Both the position numbers and the translations under genes were made by a program. Positions 1 through 11,752 of a stretch of 64,000 nucleotides of DNA are shown in pieces; within the stretch, counting starts at the first letter, position 1; every line of letters begins with the position of its first letter. The DNA lies in NCBI GenBank assembly GCA_038503065.1, contig JBCAMK010000003.1, positions 3,286,001-3,350,000 on the forward strand. Direction: 5' to 3'. The notes below the pieces were generated by a model. It searched no databases and was not told where the DNA came from. It was given only the letters and a program-made list of their open reading frames with translations. Origin of the DNA: Paragyromitra xinjiangensis. Lineage: Eukaryota > Ascomycota > Pezizomycetes > Pezizales > Discinaceae.

Positions 1-858
1 CCATCGGAAATAGAAATGTATATACAGACAACGGGTGGATGAAAACCCCACCTAATTCAAAAATGCCTTCCCTCTGCTATCCTTCGATCAAAAAGCGTAA
101 TTGATGATCCTCCTCGATCTCTCCGAAAGCACTTTGAAGTACTGCCAGATGTCTCACCCTCACCAAATTCGTTGCTGTCCGCCGAGATGATTGTTGATCA
201 ACAGTATCATTGACGACAATCTGCGATTTACACGCGCCCACATACTCACGAGAACATGTACTTTCGACTCAAGATTATCCTCGAAATAATCACCTAAATC
301 TTCAATCGCGACCTTGACTACCCTCCCTCACACGTAATAACGATTCTGGCAAAACGACTTTCTCCCCCCCTGGTAGGCGGTGGTTGAGGACCTTAAGCAA
401 ATTCTATGCCTTCTTTGCCGTCGGCTAAGGTTCCGAAATAAGAGCCAAGAGGAATTCATTCAAAACTAGACGATCTCTACCCGAAAAGATTCATCTAACT
501 AGATGTTGTCGTCACCAACCATTCGAACGGAGAGAGGGTAAACCATGGCTAATCACGTTATAAATGACTACAAGAACCATCGACACTCAATTTCATCGAA
601 CGGACACAAGCTAGGTAATGAATGCATAAATCGAAAACAAAACAAATATCTAAAGAATGACAAAAGCACCTCCCACACACTCAGGACTTAAGCTTTATAC
701 GTTAACATCATCATATCGCGCCACGCCATGCTGCTATGCAATGCTTCAAAGCAGGAAGAAAAAAGGAAATTAGAAAGGAAGGGATATCACTCTCTCGGAT
801 GAGGAGAAAACGCTAAGAAATCTGATGGAGATGAATCAGTATACAGTCCATACGTTGA
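1..858. other. Intergenic spacer at window start
   Basis: No coding sequence with recognisable similarity or codon structure was seen on either strand. The stretch is stop-rich and mildly A/T-rich, and lies downstream of the minus-strand acyl-CoA dehydrogenase gene, so its right end should include that gene's 3' UTR. A run of seven C residues lies near 364-370. Confidence 0.5.
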
Positions 859-3035
859 TCACAATTTCGCCCGTTCAGGCCCGGCTGGTAGCTCCTCCCC
901 GAAGACAACCCAGCAATCCTCTCTTGCTCTGTCCTCCACCCCTCGGTATTCGTCTTCGGTTCCCCTGTCGTCATCACCCCATCCCCAAACGCCTCCTCTT
1001 TCCAATATCCACCTCTTTGCTAGCTCGACGGCGCCACGCTCGCCGTCCCTCCTTGCATCCATGATCAAAAGCACACCGCAAATCACCCATCCAAGCCTCC
1101 AAAGAACTACCCTCCCTTCAGAGGTTAGTTCCTCTTTAGTCCTAGTGTCTAGTATACTTTCAAATTCCTTCCATTCTTTCCATAGCACGACCTTGCATTT
1201 CTCAAGGATCTCCCCTCCAACATCCCCAGCCCTCCCACCGCGTCCTAGATTCTCCTCCACAAATTCATTGATGACTTCCCACGCCCTTCCTTCTCCTCCG
1301 GCTCTGCTAGTTCGTTTAAGAATACCAATAAGGTCAGTAATAAGGACATTTGTTGTGCCTTCCCAAATTGACAGCACTTGGGTATCACGCAGTAATCTTG
1401 CGATATTTAATGGTTCTTCATTTTCGCAGTATCCAATCCCACCGAGACTTTCGACAGACTCTGATAGAGTTATCATGGCTAACCGTGCTGTGAGAGCTTT
1501 TGTCATTGGCGTCAAGATACGGAAAAGCTGGGTCGCGGTGGCGGAAGTAGGAACATATAAGTACCCTGGAGGTGTGATAGATGGGTGGTTATGAGTAATA
1601 GATTCTGGTGATTCGATAACTGAAAGAAGATGAACAATGAAGAATGTTAGATGAGTCGAAGCTCTATGTAGCAACTCCAGATGCGCTAACGTTCGCAGGT
1701 GTAGGGGCATTGTCCAAAGTGGCTTATTCCCTGCTACAATACGAACTTTGGCGTATGCCTGAACTAGTTAGTGCTGCTATCATTTAAGCTCAGTGCTGCA
1801 TAGACATACCTTCGCAATTGCCAAACCTCGTCTCATAAAACTCACCGCAGTGACAGCATTGTGGATCCGGGTAATGTTCAGCACTGTGGAAATTTCCTTT
1901 ATACCTTCACCCTCCACTCCAATTAACCATGCCCTCATTCCTTTCAGCTCCAACTCAGCAGTTGGCAATGCTTTTGTCCCAAGTTTTTTCTTCAGCCTTA
2001 CAATCCTTACACCATTCCTCTCACCATTAGGAAGTCTCATCGGCGCATAGAACGCACTAAGCCCACTAGGCGTTCTTGCGAGTAGGATTGCCATGTCAGC
2101 ATCTGTCGCTGAAGAAAAGTACTTGTAACCATCGATAGTCCATGGGCCCAATTCGTCGGCCTCGTCGAATTGTGAGGATTTATTGAGGGGGGAATAGACT
2201 GCGACTGTCTCCGAGCGTGAAACATCCGAACCCCCCGGACGCTCAGTCATCCATTGGCCGCTTGTCCACCGGGTTGATTGGTCCCGCGAAATCAAACGAA
2301 AATGAGCATTGGTGAAAACTTTGCGTTGTATTTCGGCTTCTCTTCTTCCATCAATCGGTTCGGGAGCGAAGAAAGACTGTATCGAAGATGGAGATTTCGG
2401 AAGATGTTGAGCCAATAAACGAGCAGCACCATCGGTCATCGCAAAAGGACATGTTGTGATCGCAGATGATGGAGATAAGATGTAGTATCTACACCCGTTA
2501 ACTTTCGACACCCCTAATCCAAATAGAAAAATATACGTACTTCGCAAATTGACCCATTCTTCCATATCTTCCCTCGTAACCTTCCGCCACGATACCCTGG
2601 TGAGCGCCAAGCTCCGCTAGTTTCCGCCAGCCCTCGGAAGTCCGCAGGCTATCGCTTCGGTTGGCAAACGCATCATGTGATTCGAGAGTTGGCGGATGTG
2701 CCTCGGCATCTTCAAGCCAATGCAAAACTTGTGGCGAAAGGGCAGCTGAAGCAAGCGACTCGAGATCATGATGAAGAGGACTCAGGAGTATGGGTGGAAG
2801 ATACACTGCCCAGTAAATTAATTAATCTACGAACCAATATTGAGGGCTAGCGACGAAAGGTAGAAATAAACATACAGGAAAGAATCCGTTGAAGTGCAAT
2901 ATCATCTTTGAATTGATTATGGAGCCTTGGGGTTTCTTGAAAGAAGCCTACATCACCTGAAGAAGGCTTCAGGATCGGCTGCTGTTGTTGATGTTGATGC
3001 TGGTGAAGTTGTTTCTTTGACCCTGAGGTGGACAT
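859..3035 (-). CDS. AidB-like acyl-CoA dehydrogenase
   Basis: FAD-dependent acyl-CoA dehydrogenase of the AidB-like branch common in filamentous fungi; these oxidise acyl-CoA thioesters or act in alkylation/stress responses, and the true substrate here is unknown. Four exons on the minus strand: 3035-2876, 2805-2541, 2488-1810 and 1758-859, giving 667 residues. Family landmarks in order: an N-terminal Gln/His-rich stretch after the Met (residues 1-20), the FxETPRLxNQF segment that opens the fungal AidB-like family, the flavin-binding SPSSAITTCPFAMTDGAA region, the WMTERPGGSDVS motif, the PLHLRTLAHLE segment, SVESLGGIGYCENE (about 469-482) and IWEGTTN (about 499-505), whose Glu is the usual catalytic base in this subgroup. 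The start at 3035 was chosen because it immediately precedes the family N terminus; a longer frame upstream has no family similarity. All three introns have GT donors and AG acceptors and preserve frame. No peroxisomal targeting tripeptide: the protein ends AKL preceded by R, so a weak PTS1 (AKL) is possible. Confidence 0.92.
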
Positions 3036-5363
3036 TCTGGATACTGATGCTATTGGGGAATATGGGATGGAAAACAATGGTGGAGCAAACAACTGACGGG
3101 ATGTGAAGAAGAAAAGAAGATGAGGGAGGTCGCGTGAAGAGTCCCCCGGTGGTTTTCCCAACAGCCACACCAACACCGGCTCACGTTATCTCCACGTCGA
3201 AAAACAGGGTGCGTGTCTCTTTCACAAGCCGGATGATAGGTCCCCTGGCAACCTGGGCGAACTGTTGGTGACAATCAATGCGTGGTTAGCGGATGTGTTG
3301 CCGCTTCGTGGCTCCACTCAAATTGTTTCATTTGTGGGGGAGGCTGAGATTCCCGACCACCAGTAAGCGAGACATCGGGAGTTCGCAGCTGTAAAGTACG
3401 TACCCGTCCCTGGGTGTGGGTATCGTTTTTGCTACGCTGCGGCCGAGCTTTGCAAAACTGGACAAACTGTTGGCCAACTTGGTAGGTATATCCCGTGCAA
3501 TCCACACGCAGGAACCCCACTCGTAACGCTTCCTCTGATGTTTTGGCGGAGGAACGGTGCCACGGCAACCTACACCCGATCAATGACTAATGCTAGTATT
3601 CAGGAATTATTTTAGTTAAACCGGATTATCGATATATCACCATTGCTATACGCAATGATTGGTGATGGTATTGGACTTTCGGGGTTAGTCGTCCGAGTAC
3701 ACACGAAATAATTGCAAACAAAAACGTTCGTGCATGAGCATCTGCGAAGGTGGCCAGTGGCGTGTCACTGCTTCTAAAACAGGAGGCCCTTTCAACGGGA
3801 AATGCCGCTCCGTCAATCAGCCTTTGGTGATATTGGTTTTGAGCACAAGAAACAAATTTCCACCGAAACCTCAGTGTAAAGCCATATTCAAGCTATCGGC
3901 GCCATCCCAAGCGAAGGTTTAGCATTTTATATGGTTCATAAGAATGTTCGAAAGATCGATTGTCTGAGATTTAGCGCTTTGACGATATCTCAGCCTCGGG
4001 AAGATGTTGTTCTAGAAGGATGTCAAAGAGCTAGTTTTGGATCATGTGATAGCACACTTCGCTAACACCTCCGCGCCTCCGACTTCTTGATCGAGTAGCA
4101 ATTTGCCAACCCCACCAACCCTAGATGTCGAGGCGAAGGCGTCGAGGCGAAGGCGTTAGGCGAGAATGTCCAGCTAGGCTGAGTTCAAAGCACAATACAA
4201 ACTTAAGTGGAGCTCACTTAAGTGTTGGTGGGTGATCGAGGCCGAATTCCCTCGTCGTCCAGTGTGCCCTAAGCGGAGGCAATTTCTCGAGACTTCTCTA
4301 AAGCCAACGAAATATATGAGTTATTCCTGAAATGGCTGGACTTATGTCCCAAAGTACTGAAGCCACCGGCCCCAGCCATCAGCAGGTCCGATATTATATA
4401 CTTCCCGCCCCAATCTCATCCCACGTAGTCTAGTCGCTTTGGCTTGTTGTCGAATATTCTAGTCCAAGTAATTCATTTCACGTCCTAGAGTTCCACCGTT
4501 TCTGTCTCCTAAGTCTCGTATAGAAATAGTTATATCCTTATGTTGGCCGATATACCTCCACTGACATTCAATCAATAAAACCCACATCCATTGTATGCAC
4601 CAAGACACGAGATAATCGAGGGCCAAAGCTCTTCAAAGCAACGAAAATCCAACGAAGAGAGTTAATATATGACGAACACAAGGCTATTCCAAGATGGTTC
4701 GTATGGATCAGAGTATTGGGATGTCTCTCGCTCGGAGAGTGTCGTAGGCTTCTCCCTGATCTAGATTATCAGAGATGTTTCTTATTGATAGAACTTGGAC
4801 TCGAATTCATACCTCAGCAGAATCGTACTCTCACATCATCGAATTTTTTGCATGATTATCCTAGTTAATTGCACCTCCAGGTTTATAGTTTCCTCTCACA
4901 AGGAATTGGACTCCGTTACGCCCTATGAGTTCTAATCGTTATTAACCATCTCATCAGGGCCTCACGGTAACACCTAGATGAAGCAGTGTATCCAGACGTG
5001 AATTTTGCATTATTAACGAGAACTGCTTATCTGAGAATAACTGGGTTGTTAAATGTGAGAATGTTAATTGGCGGGGGTTCAGAGGGTGGTGATCTTGGGT
5101 CGTCGTTCCAAATTGTGAAGTTTGGCTTGCTTCATGACGAATAATTCGGTGATGTCCACTAGTGGCCGAACATGTCCGATCAGGTGACACGACAAAAATT
5201 GTCCTACCGAGAATGAGCAAAGCTACATGTATCTCTTGGATTTCAGGAAGAAAATATAATCTCATCATAATATCATTTCGTTTACGATTTTTTCTACGAT
5301 CGAAGTGTTATCCAATTCTCATGGTTTTTGATCATCATACCGTCTATCGCTTGAGTTCCACCT
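3036..5363. other. Gene-free spacer with a short tandem repeat
   Basis: No supportable gene; the few open frames are short and unlike known proteins. The left end is the promoter of the acyl-CoA dehydrogenase. A perfect 14-bp direct repeat (gtcgaggcgaaggc) occurs twice in tandem at 4127-4154 with a partial third copy. The palindrome acttaagt is found twice at about 4201-4224. A CTACATGTA motif lies at 5223-5231. Confidence 0.5.
4127..4154. repeat. Tandem duplication of a 14-bp unit
   Basis: Two exact adjacent copies of gtcgaggcgaaggc, followed by a degenerate start of a third (gttaggcga). Directly visible; no function implied. Confidence 0.85.
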
Positions 5364-5639
5364 CTATCCTGAGCTAACGGGTGGAATAATCGCCACTTCA
5401 TCACCTTCCTTCAGTTCTCTCTCGGGTTCATCCTCCGAATCCGTATACTCCAGATTGACCGTGACCATACAAGAACCCAAGACCATTGATTTTATACCAG
5501 GGTATTTTTCATCAAGAATATCAAACAATTTTCCTAGCACAAGAGGAGCTGGAAGGAACTCGCTGTCTTTTTTGGTATAGGTGGTTGCAGAGGAGAAATA
5601 GAGGATTTTGAAAGTTCCTGGTGGAGGTTTTGACGACAT
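5364..5639 (-). CDS. cnxG: Molybdopterin synthase sulfur carrier subunit (MoaD/MOCS2A)
   Basis: Small ubiquitin-fold sulfur carrier of molybdopterin synthase: its C-terminal glycine is thiocarboxylated and donates sulfur to precursor Z (cPMP) with the MoaE-type large subunit to make molybdopterin, the cofactor of nitrate reductase and xanthine dehydrogenase. Intronless, 91 residues, the usual size. The sequence FKILYFSSATTYTKK at the N terminus, the LGKLFDILDEKYPGI helix and the C-terminal EGDEVAIIPPVSSG are all MoaD/MOCS2A features. The last two residues are Ser-Gly rather than the Gly-Gly of bacterial MoaD, as I recall for other fungal members. It is not the related carrier Urm1, whose C terminus is different (LHGG-like). 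No molybdenum-cofactor neighbour is visible in the window. Confidence 0.92.
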   Translation of the reverse strand: MSSKPPPGTFKILYFSSATTYTKKDSEFLPAPLVLGKLFDILDEKYPGIKSMVLGSCMVTVNLEYTDSEDEPERELKEGDEVAIIPPVSSG

Positions 5640-8600
5640 TGGTAATTGGGGAAATATTCACTAGAGGGATAGGTTTCAGCGTAGGTGAATCAAAAGGGTA
5701 AATCGATCCGGTAGGATGAATACCTTTATTAAAAGACTCTAGTTTCTTTCAGTAGGAGATCTTACAGTGGGACAGCTCCAACGGAGTCGTGCTTGATGAT
5801 TGACGGGTTATTGGAATCCTTACTCGTGTTTCCCGGTTTCGTCCGATACACCAGTTTCTCTCGCAAAACGCGAGAAGGGATCTGCCTTTCTACGTCAGCA
5901 ATGGCCATTGATGTTGCATAAACACGGCAGAGAAATTTTTCGTTATGTCTTAGGTGACCCTGTCCTTCACACCACTACAAAGGAAATAAGGGCTGCAAAT
6001 GAGAAATTCATATCTGAGGGCTTTTTTTCCCTTCGAAAATGTGAAAGGAGAAGACCTACTGATGTGTTTGATTTGACGTCAAAGGCGCGAAGGCTAAAAG
6101 TTGGTGGGGCAATGATGAAGCGGGGTGGTTCGGAAGAGCCTCATGTAGCGGCCGGGATCTTCGGCATATCAGATAGTCCTACAAAGTTACGAATTTCCTT
6201 GGTTTTAATTTTGCCGCTAAGCTTCTGGGATGTTTGATGCAACTAGTTTTTCGTTCGAGTAAACCAGGCAGTATTCATATATGTGCATGGTATTTCCCTG
6301 CTCAGCGAGCACGAGTCACAAATGCTTACATGTGGGTTTGCCAGCCAAGACACCCAAAGCCGAATGATTCGGGAACTCTTTAGATAGGCGGTCATAGGCC
6401 ATAACCCTGGATCAAAGGTGAGGTATTATAGCCCTAGTATCGGGAGAATATTGTCTGCGATATATGCTGTGATCACCTAGGAGGTAGCTGAGGAAAGGTT
6501 GACGTGGTACAAATACCGTATGTGAACCGGGATAGTAAGAAATATGGTTGTACAATTGCAGCGGGGCGTCGAGTGACACCAGGTGTATACCTGGTGCCTG
6601 TTTATGTGGCAATAGGAATCAACGGAAAGGGCGAATTGGAGATTGCCAAATTCTAGAAAGAACGAGCGGATAAGACAGACCGTCTGGGATGAACTCGAGT
6701 GATACTGAGCGGTGATACTGTTTCATTGGCCACGCTTAGAAAAGGTTGGTGTGAGGTTAAAACAAGCTCAATCACTAAGCTGTTGTTGGCTAGCGGGTAT
6801 GCAGCAGCAGCATTCGGCCAACCATTGATAGTAGGACTACGCACGGTCATTTGCTACTAGTAATACAGCTTGGGATGAAGGCAACCTACAGGTAAAGAGA
6901 CTATTTGGGCTCCAGCAAAGCGGAATATTCTCGACGCCGTCACTAGAGTCGTTTCCGGACCCCAGGCTCGCTGCCGATGAACTTAGGCAATGCTAATCAC
7001 AAGTATTCTGCCTTTTGACTTCCTTGAGCCATGGACTCGTGGACAGATTCTTTCCCCTAAAACTTCAAACCCCATGGTTACTTTTTTAAGTGCTACCTCT
7101 GCCTCGCCGAGCATGACAGGTCGGTTCCGAACTCGCCCACATCCGCAAGCGGAAGCATAAGATAGCCACTACTGTTGCGCTGAGAATAGTTTAAATGCAG
7201 TGTTAGTCGCAATTCTGACTAGAAAATGTGTGTCTTATAAGACACGACCGAGTAACAGCTGATGATGCTAGCTAGCAGTCTGCTGTATTATGCGTGACTT
7301 TTAGTACGAACTACATGTACCCCCCTTCCCCAAGATACTTAAGCCACGCTCAAAATCGTGGTTGGTGTTGAGTTGATATGGGCTAGAGAGAGGGATAAAA
7401 TAAAAGGAAGGTGAGCCAGGCCAGTCTCTATCGTTCTCATTTCGGACCGTTTGTATATGCGTGTGTAGGATGTCTCATATATAGGATATATACGGATACC
7501 AAAGTATCGATCGATCGAAACCCCGGGAAAAGAGTACACAACGAGATCTAGCAAGGGATGACGATGGGGAGGTGAAGTGGGGAGCGGGTACATAACACTG
7601 ATGCAAACCGGGTGTTTTCACAATCTTGGCTGCATGCACCAAAACTCAGATTCTATCTTATCTAACCTTAAGCGCAGTATAGACGAAGTAGCAGCCCGTA
7701 AAACTTTGCACCGAATATTTCGAGTGGCTCACAGGTATGCAGAACTACATGTAGGCTGTAGTTTAGATTTGAGGTGACCGCGGGATGCGCTATTTTGGGC
7801 GGATATATATCGTAGTCATTTCCAGCTCCGGTTGAAAAGACCTTTTTTTCTTACTGAGTCTCGAAGCCGGTTAGTACATACAGCAAATCATATGCTGGCT
7901 TTAAATTTTCAATTAAAGATTTAGCTTTTTTCTCACTGATTGCAGCGGGAGGTCTCGATCAATCCTGGTTCATCACTCGCTCTTGGCGTTGATGCGTGCC
8001 GGGTGTAACCACCGACTTCGGGATCTAACCGTTTTACCCTCTTGCATTCGTTTGGTTGACTTGAAATTAAAATAACCTTTTTAAAGGTCCAGACGAATTG
8101 GTTTTCAAACAATCGTGCATCGTCAATTTTAGATAATCTTTTTAGCCTTCCAGCGCTTATACAATGTACATAGACTAATGTACTGCTCTAGTATGTACTT
8201 TCAAGCCGAAGAAAGAAAGCATGCTCACTCCTCTTACGCGTTGTGGGCCGGCTCTGCAGCTGCATCAGTCCGCAACATACGCATCAGTCCGAAAACTTCA
8301 GCCCATGCCAAAGACAAAGACGGTCCAGACAAATGCCAGCACACCTGCCAGCACATGTGCACTGTCGCGAATCGTGATTGATGGTTCCCCACGGTCCTCT
8401 CGTAGTCGAAATGAGGAGAAGCAAGGAGAAAGCTCCTGATAACGCACGGGCTGGGTTCGGAGTGGAAGCTAATTTTGGCGTCGGTAATTTGTGGCTTCTA
8501 TTCCGTTCCGTGTCCAATTGCCCTCGGAATAGCACTTTACATGAGGAACGGAAGGGTTGAGCGTTTTTGTATCCCGAGACAAGAAATTGGAGGAAAGTAA

Positions 8601-9538
8601 AGAAGAAAAAACGGTGCCTATCAACAGCTCAGAAAAACTTTGTGAGGCTCTTTGGTGGGATGGTCGGCTCAAAGGCGGCGGAGAGGGGCTAGCAAGCAGC
8701 TGGTTATTGGTGGGGTGCCTGTTGGTTGAGACAACATTTTCCGCCTTTTCCCCCCGGCTAGTTTATCCACAACCCTGCAGGGCAGTGATCCACACCAAGC
8801 TCCCAAGCGTCACTCCAATCCCCACTCCCTCCGGTTGCCAGTTGGGCAACAAGAAATCTCGACAGATTTTGTTTACGCCTTGAGAAACATTGTGGAAACA
8901 CAGCATGCAAACTGCCAGGCGGGATGGATATAGGCATTGGGATAGATAAAGGGAAGATGCGTATCTACAAAGATAGCCTACTATTCGCCATTGGGAATGC
9001 TCTGCCGTCACGCATATTATGATCAATTACCTAGGTGGATAGCATTGCCTGTACCTCATTCCAGCGTCCGTGTGTGCCTGTGAGCTTTGTCCAAGAAAGT
9101 TAGCTGCCAGTTTCGTCATCTTGGTCCATTCTGAAATCTATCCCCCCCACCGTTCTCAAGGTTCATAACATCTACCAGCCTTCTGGCCTTCCCCTTCCTC
9201 TTCTACTTCTTCCCTCCTCATCCTTTTCCTCTCCATCCTTTCCCTGCAAGTTCAGCATCAGCAAACCATCTTCTGCATCGATATTTCGGACCTCATCTTG
9301 TCTTGCTTCGTTCATCCGTACCAGTGGTGAGTTGTTTCCCCCCTCCGTTCCTTTTAGGCGGATAGCTCTCTTCTCCCCGCTTTTATCAGTACCTATCGAA
9401 TTTCTGTGTTGTATCAATCGCCATTTACTGGCCTGCATCATGTTTGCACCATCGATTTATCAGGATATAAATTCCCTCAAATCCCCCCGATGATATATCT
9501 ATTTTCTCTCAAGTTTTATCCACTGTGGCAGCTTTCTA
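5640..9538. other. Long spacer upstream of UDP-glucose pyrophosphorylase
   Basis: No gene can be supported. The longest frame (5800-6237, 145 codons) resembles nothing I recognise. Two CTACATGTA motifs occur at 7311-7319 and 7745-7753. The last ~370 bases before the UGP1 start are strongly pyrimidine-rich on the plus strand (notably 9177-9238), typical of promoters and 5' leaders of highly expressed fungal genes. Confidence 0.5.
9177..9238 (+). promoter_or_regulatory. Pyrimidine-rich tract upstream of UGP1
   Basis: A nearly uninterrupted run of C and T on the coding strand about 300-360 bp before the first in-frame ATG of UDP-glucose pyrophosphorylase. CT-rich tracts just upstream of transcription starts are common in strongly expressed fungal housekeeping genes. 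The placement fits; the transcription start itself is not visible. Confidence 0.4.
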
Positions 9539-11752
9539 ATGCTTAGCTTTTTCTCCCGCAAGCAGAAAAAACCCGTCGTCGTAGGCAAAAAACCCGTCGT
9601 CGAAGTTAAAAAGCCCATTGTCGAGGTTTCAAAACCTGTCTTTGAAGCTCCGAAACCAGTTGTCGAAGTTCCGAAGCCAGCTGTCGAAGTCCCCAAGCCA
9701 GTCGTCGAAGCCCCCAAGCCAGCTGTCGAGACTCCAAAACCCGTAGCTGAAGTTCCCAAACCAGTCGAGCCCCCAAAACCAGCCACAGAAGAAACGACAG
9801 AAACTATGGCCTCTTTCAAGAACATTCTGCCTATTCGCCCTGCCCAAAGCAATGAGGGTGGGCTTGGTGTTCCCCAGCCTAGGAGACACGGAAAGTCTCA
9901 ATCTGCCTTTGTAAGTTGTCTCCCGCCTGTTAGCCTATTTCACCATTACAACAGCTCGAGGTTGTAAATCGAACGGTAATTAACCTTAATTGATACTTAG
10001 GCTTTCGACAACACTTCAACCTCAGTGGCTGCCAGTCAAATGAGAAATGCTTTGAACAGGATGGCGGATGGTGTTAAGGATCCATTAGCCAGAAAGGTAG
10101 GGACCTAGAATGTCTTAGGAAATGATCTATGGTATTTTAGCATACTGATATCAAGCTTGCTCCTATAGAAATTCGAGACTGAAATGGACAACTTCTTTGC
10201 TTTGTTCAGACGTTATCTGACTGACAAGGCCAAGGGAACCACCCTGTAAGTACCTCAAATGCTTTGACTTCCCTTTATCACCCGAGTATTTGCTTACGGT
10301 TCCACCAATACTTAGAGATTGGGATCGTATTCAGCCTCCTCAGGCTTCTCAGGTCGTTGACTACGAGACCCTCCATAAGGTCGAGAAGTCGAATCTTCTC
10401 GGAAAACTCGCTGTCCTCAAGCTCAATGGTGGTCTTGGGACTTCAATGGGTTGTGTTGGTCCCAAGTCTGTGATTGAAGTTCGCGAAGGCATGTCCTTCC
10501 TCGATCTTTCAGTTCGTCAGATCGAATACCTCAACCGCACATACGGTGTCAACGTTCCCTTCGTGTTGATGAACTCTTTCAATACCGACGATGATACCCA
10601 AAACATCATTAAGAAGTACGAGGGCCACAATGTGGACATCATGACCTTCAACCAGTCTCGTTACCCTCGTGTCCTTAAAGACTCGCTCCTTCCCGTCTCT
10701 AAAGACTTTGATTCACCTATCTCGGACTGGTATCCTCCCGGTCACGGTGACGTTTTTGAGTCACTGCAGAACTCTGGAATCCTGGATGAGCTGTTAGAGC
10801 GTGGGGTTGAATACCTTTTCCTGAGCAACGTTGACAACTTGGGCGCTGTTGTTGACCTAAATATTCTTGAACACATGCGTGAGACTAGCGCTGAGTACAT
10901 TATGGAGCTTACCGATAAGACCAAGGCGGACGTTAAGGGTGGTACCATCATCGATTACGAAGGTACGGTACGCCTACTCGAAATTGCTCAGGTCCCCAGA
11001 GAACATGAACAGGACTTCAAGTCCATCAAGAAGTTCAGGTACTTCAACACCAACAACATCTGGCTTAACCTCAAGGCCATCAAACGCGTTGTCGAGAACA
11101 ACGAACTTGAACTTGAGATCATCCCCAACTTTAAAAGTCTTTCTGTTGACAAGAAGGGTGAGTCGGACATCTCGATTGTTCAACTCGAGACCGCTGTCGG
11201 CGCTGCTATCCGCCATTTCAAGAACGCACATGGTGTCAACGTTCCTCGCCGAAGGTTCTTGCCTGTCAAGACCTGCTCTGATTTGATGCTTGTAAAGAGT
11301 GATCTATACTCTATGAAGCACGGCCAGTTGATGATGGATGCTGCAAGATTCGGTCCTGCGCCATTGATCAAGTTGGGAAGTCACTTCAAGAAGGTTTCGG
11401 ATTTCCAGAAGAGAGTTCCAAGTATCCCCAGGATATTGGAGTTGGATCACTTGACCATTACTGGTGCTGTAAACTTGGGCAGGAAGGTCACTTTGAAAGG
11501 TATGCGACTGTTGTTAATTTATAATAATGATAGATATTGATGAATTATCCTAGGAACTGTCATTATTGTTGCCAACGAAGGTAGCACAATTGATATTCCG
11601 AACGGAAGTATCCTTGAGAACGTCGTGGTTCAAGGATCTTTGAGGTTGGACCCCTTTCAATGCTCCTCATACTTGTTTCTTCACAGCTTCAGGTTCCCCG
11701 TCGTATGGATTATGTCGCTAACTAATTCTTCCGTAGGTTGCTTGAACATTAA
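9539..11752 (+). CDS. UGP1: UTP-glucose-1-phosphate uridylyltransferase with repeat-bearing N-terminal extension
   Basis: Makes UDP-glucose from UTP and glucose-1-phosphate in the cytosol, feeding glycogen, trehalose, beta-glucan and glycoprotein synthesis. Six exons: 9539-9910, 10001-10096, 10169-10245, 10316-11499, 11554-11644 and 11737-11752; 611 residues. The catalytic core is nearly textbook: [20 protein letters not shown], the nucleotide-binding loop [10 protein letters not shown] (about 219-228), the FNQSRYPR segment, [39 protein letters not shown] and the left-handed beta-helix end GSLRLLEH. Fungal UGPs are usually near 500-525 residues; the excess is an 11-unit KPxVExP heptad repeat (residues 11-85). 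The Met at 9806 (residue 90, MASFKNILP) lies where ordinary UGPs begin and has a stronger start context (A at -3, G at +4) than the first ATG (C at -3, C at +4), so either start or both may be used. The junction of exons 1 and 2 reads SAF-AFDN, a two-residue insertion relative to the SAFDFEN I recall for relatives. Confidence 0.95.
9569..9793 (+). repeat. 21-bp coding minisatellite (KPxVExP heptads) in UGP1 exon 1
   Basis: Eleven consecutive units of the heptapeptide KPxVExP (nine full heptads then two hexads) encoded by a degenerate 21-bp DNA repeat. The units alternate Val/Ala at position 3 and Val/Ala/Thr at position 6. Proline spacing every seven residues with alternating Lys and Glu predicts an extended, charged, non-helical tether. 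Directly visible in the translation. Confidence 0.9.

Noticed and set aside
5800..6237. 145-codon plus-strand open frame
   Set aside because: No domain, motif or composition resembling a real protein, and no splice-extended continuation; treated as chance.
8178..9026. Several overlapping 60-108 codon frames on both strands
   Set aside because: Mutually overlapping, no similarity, and located in the upstream region of UGP1.
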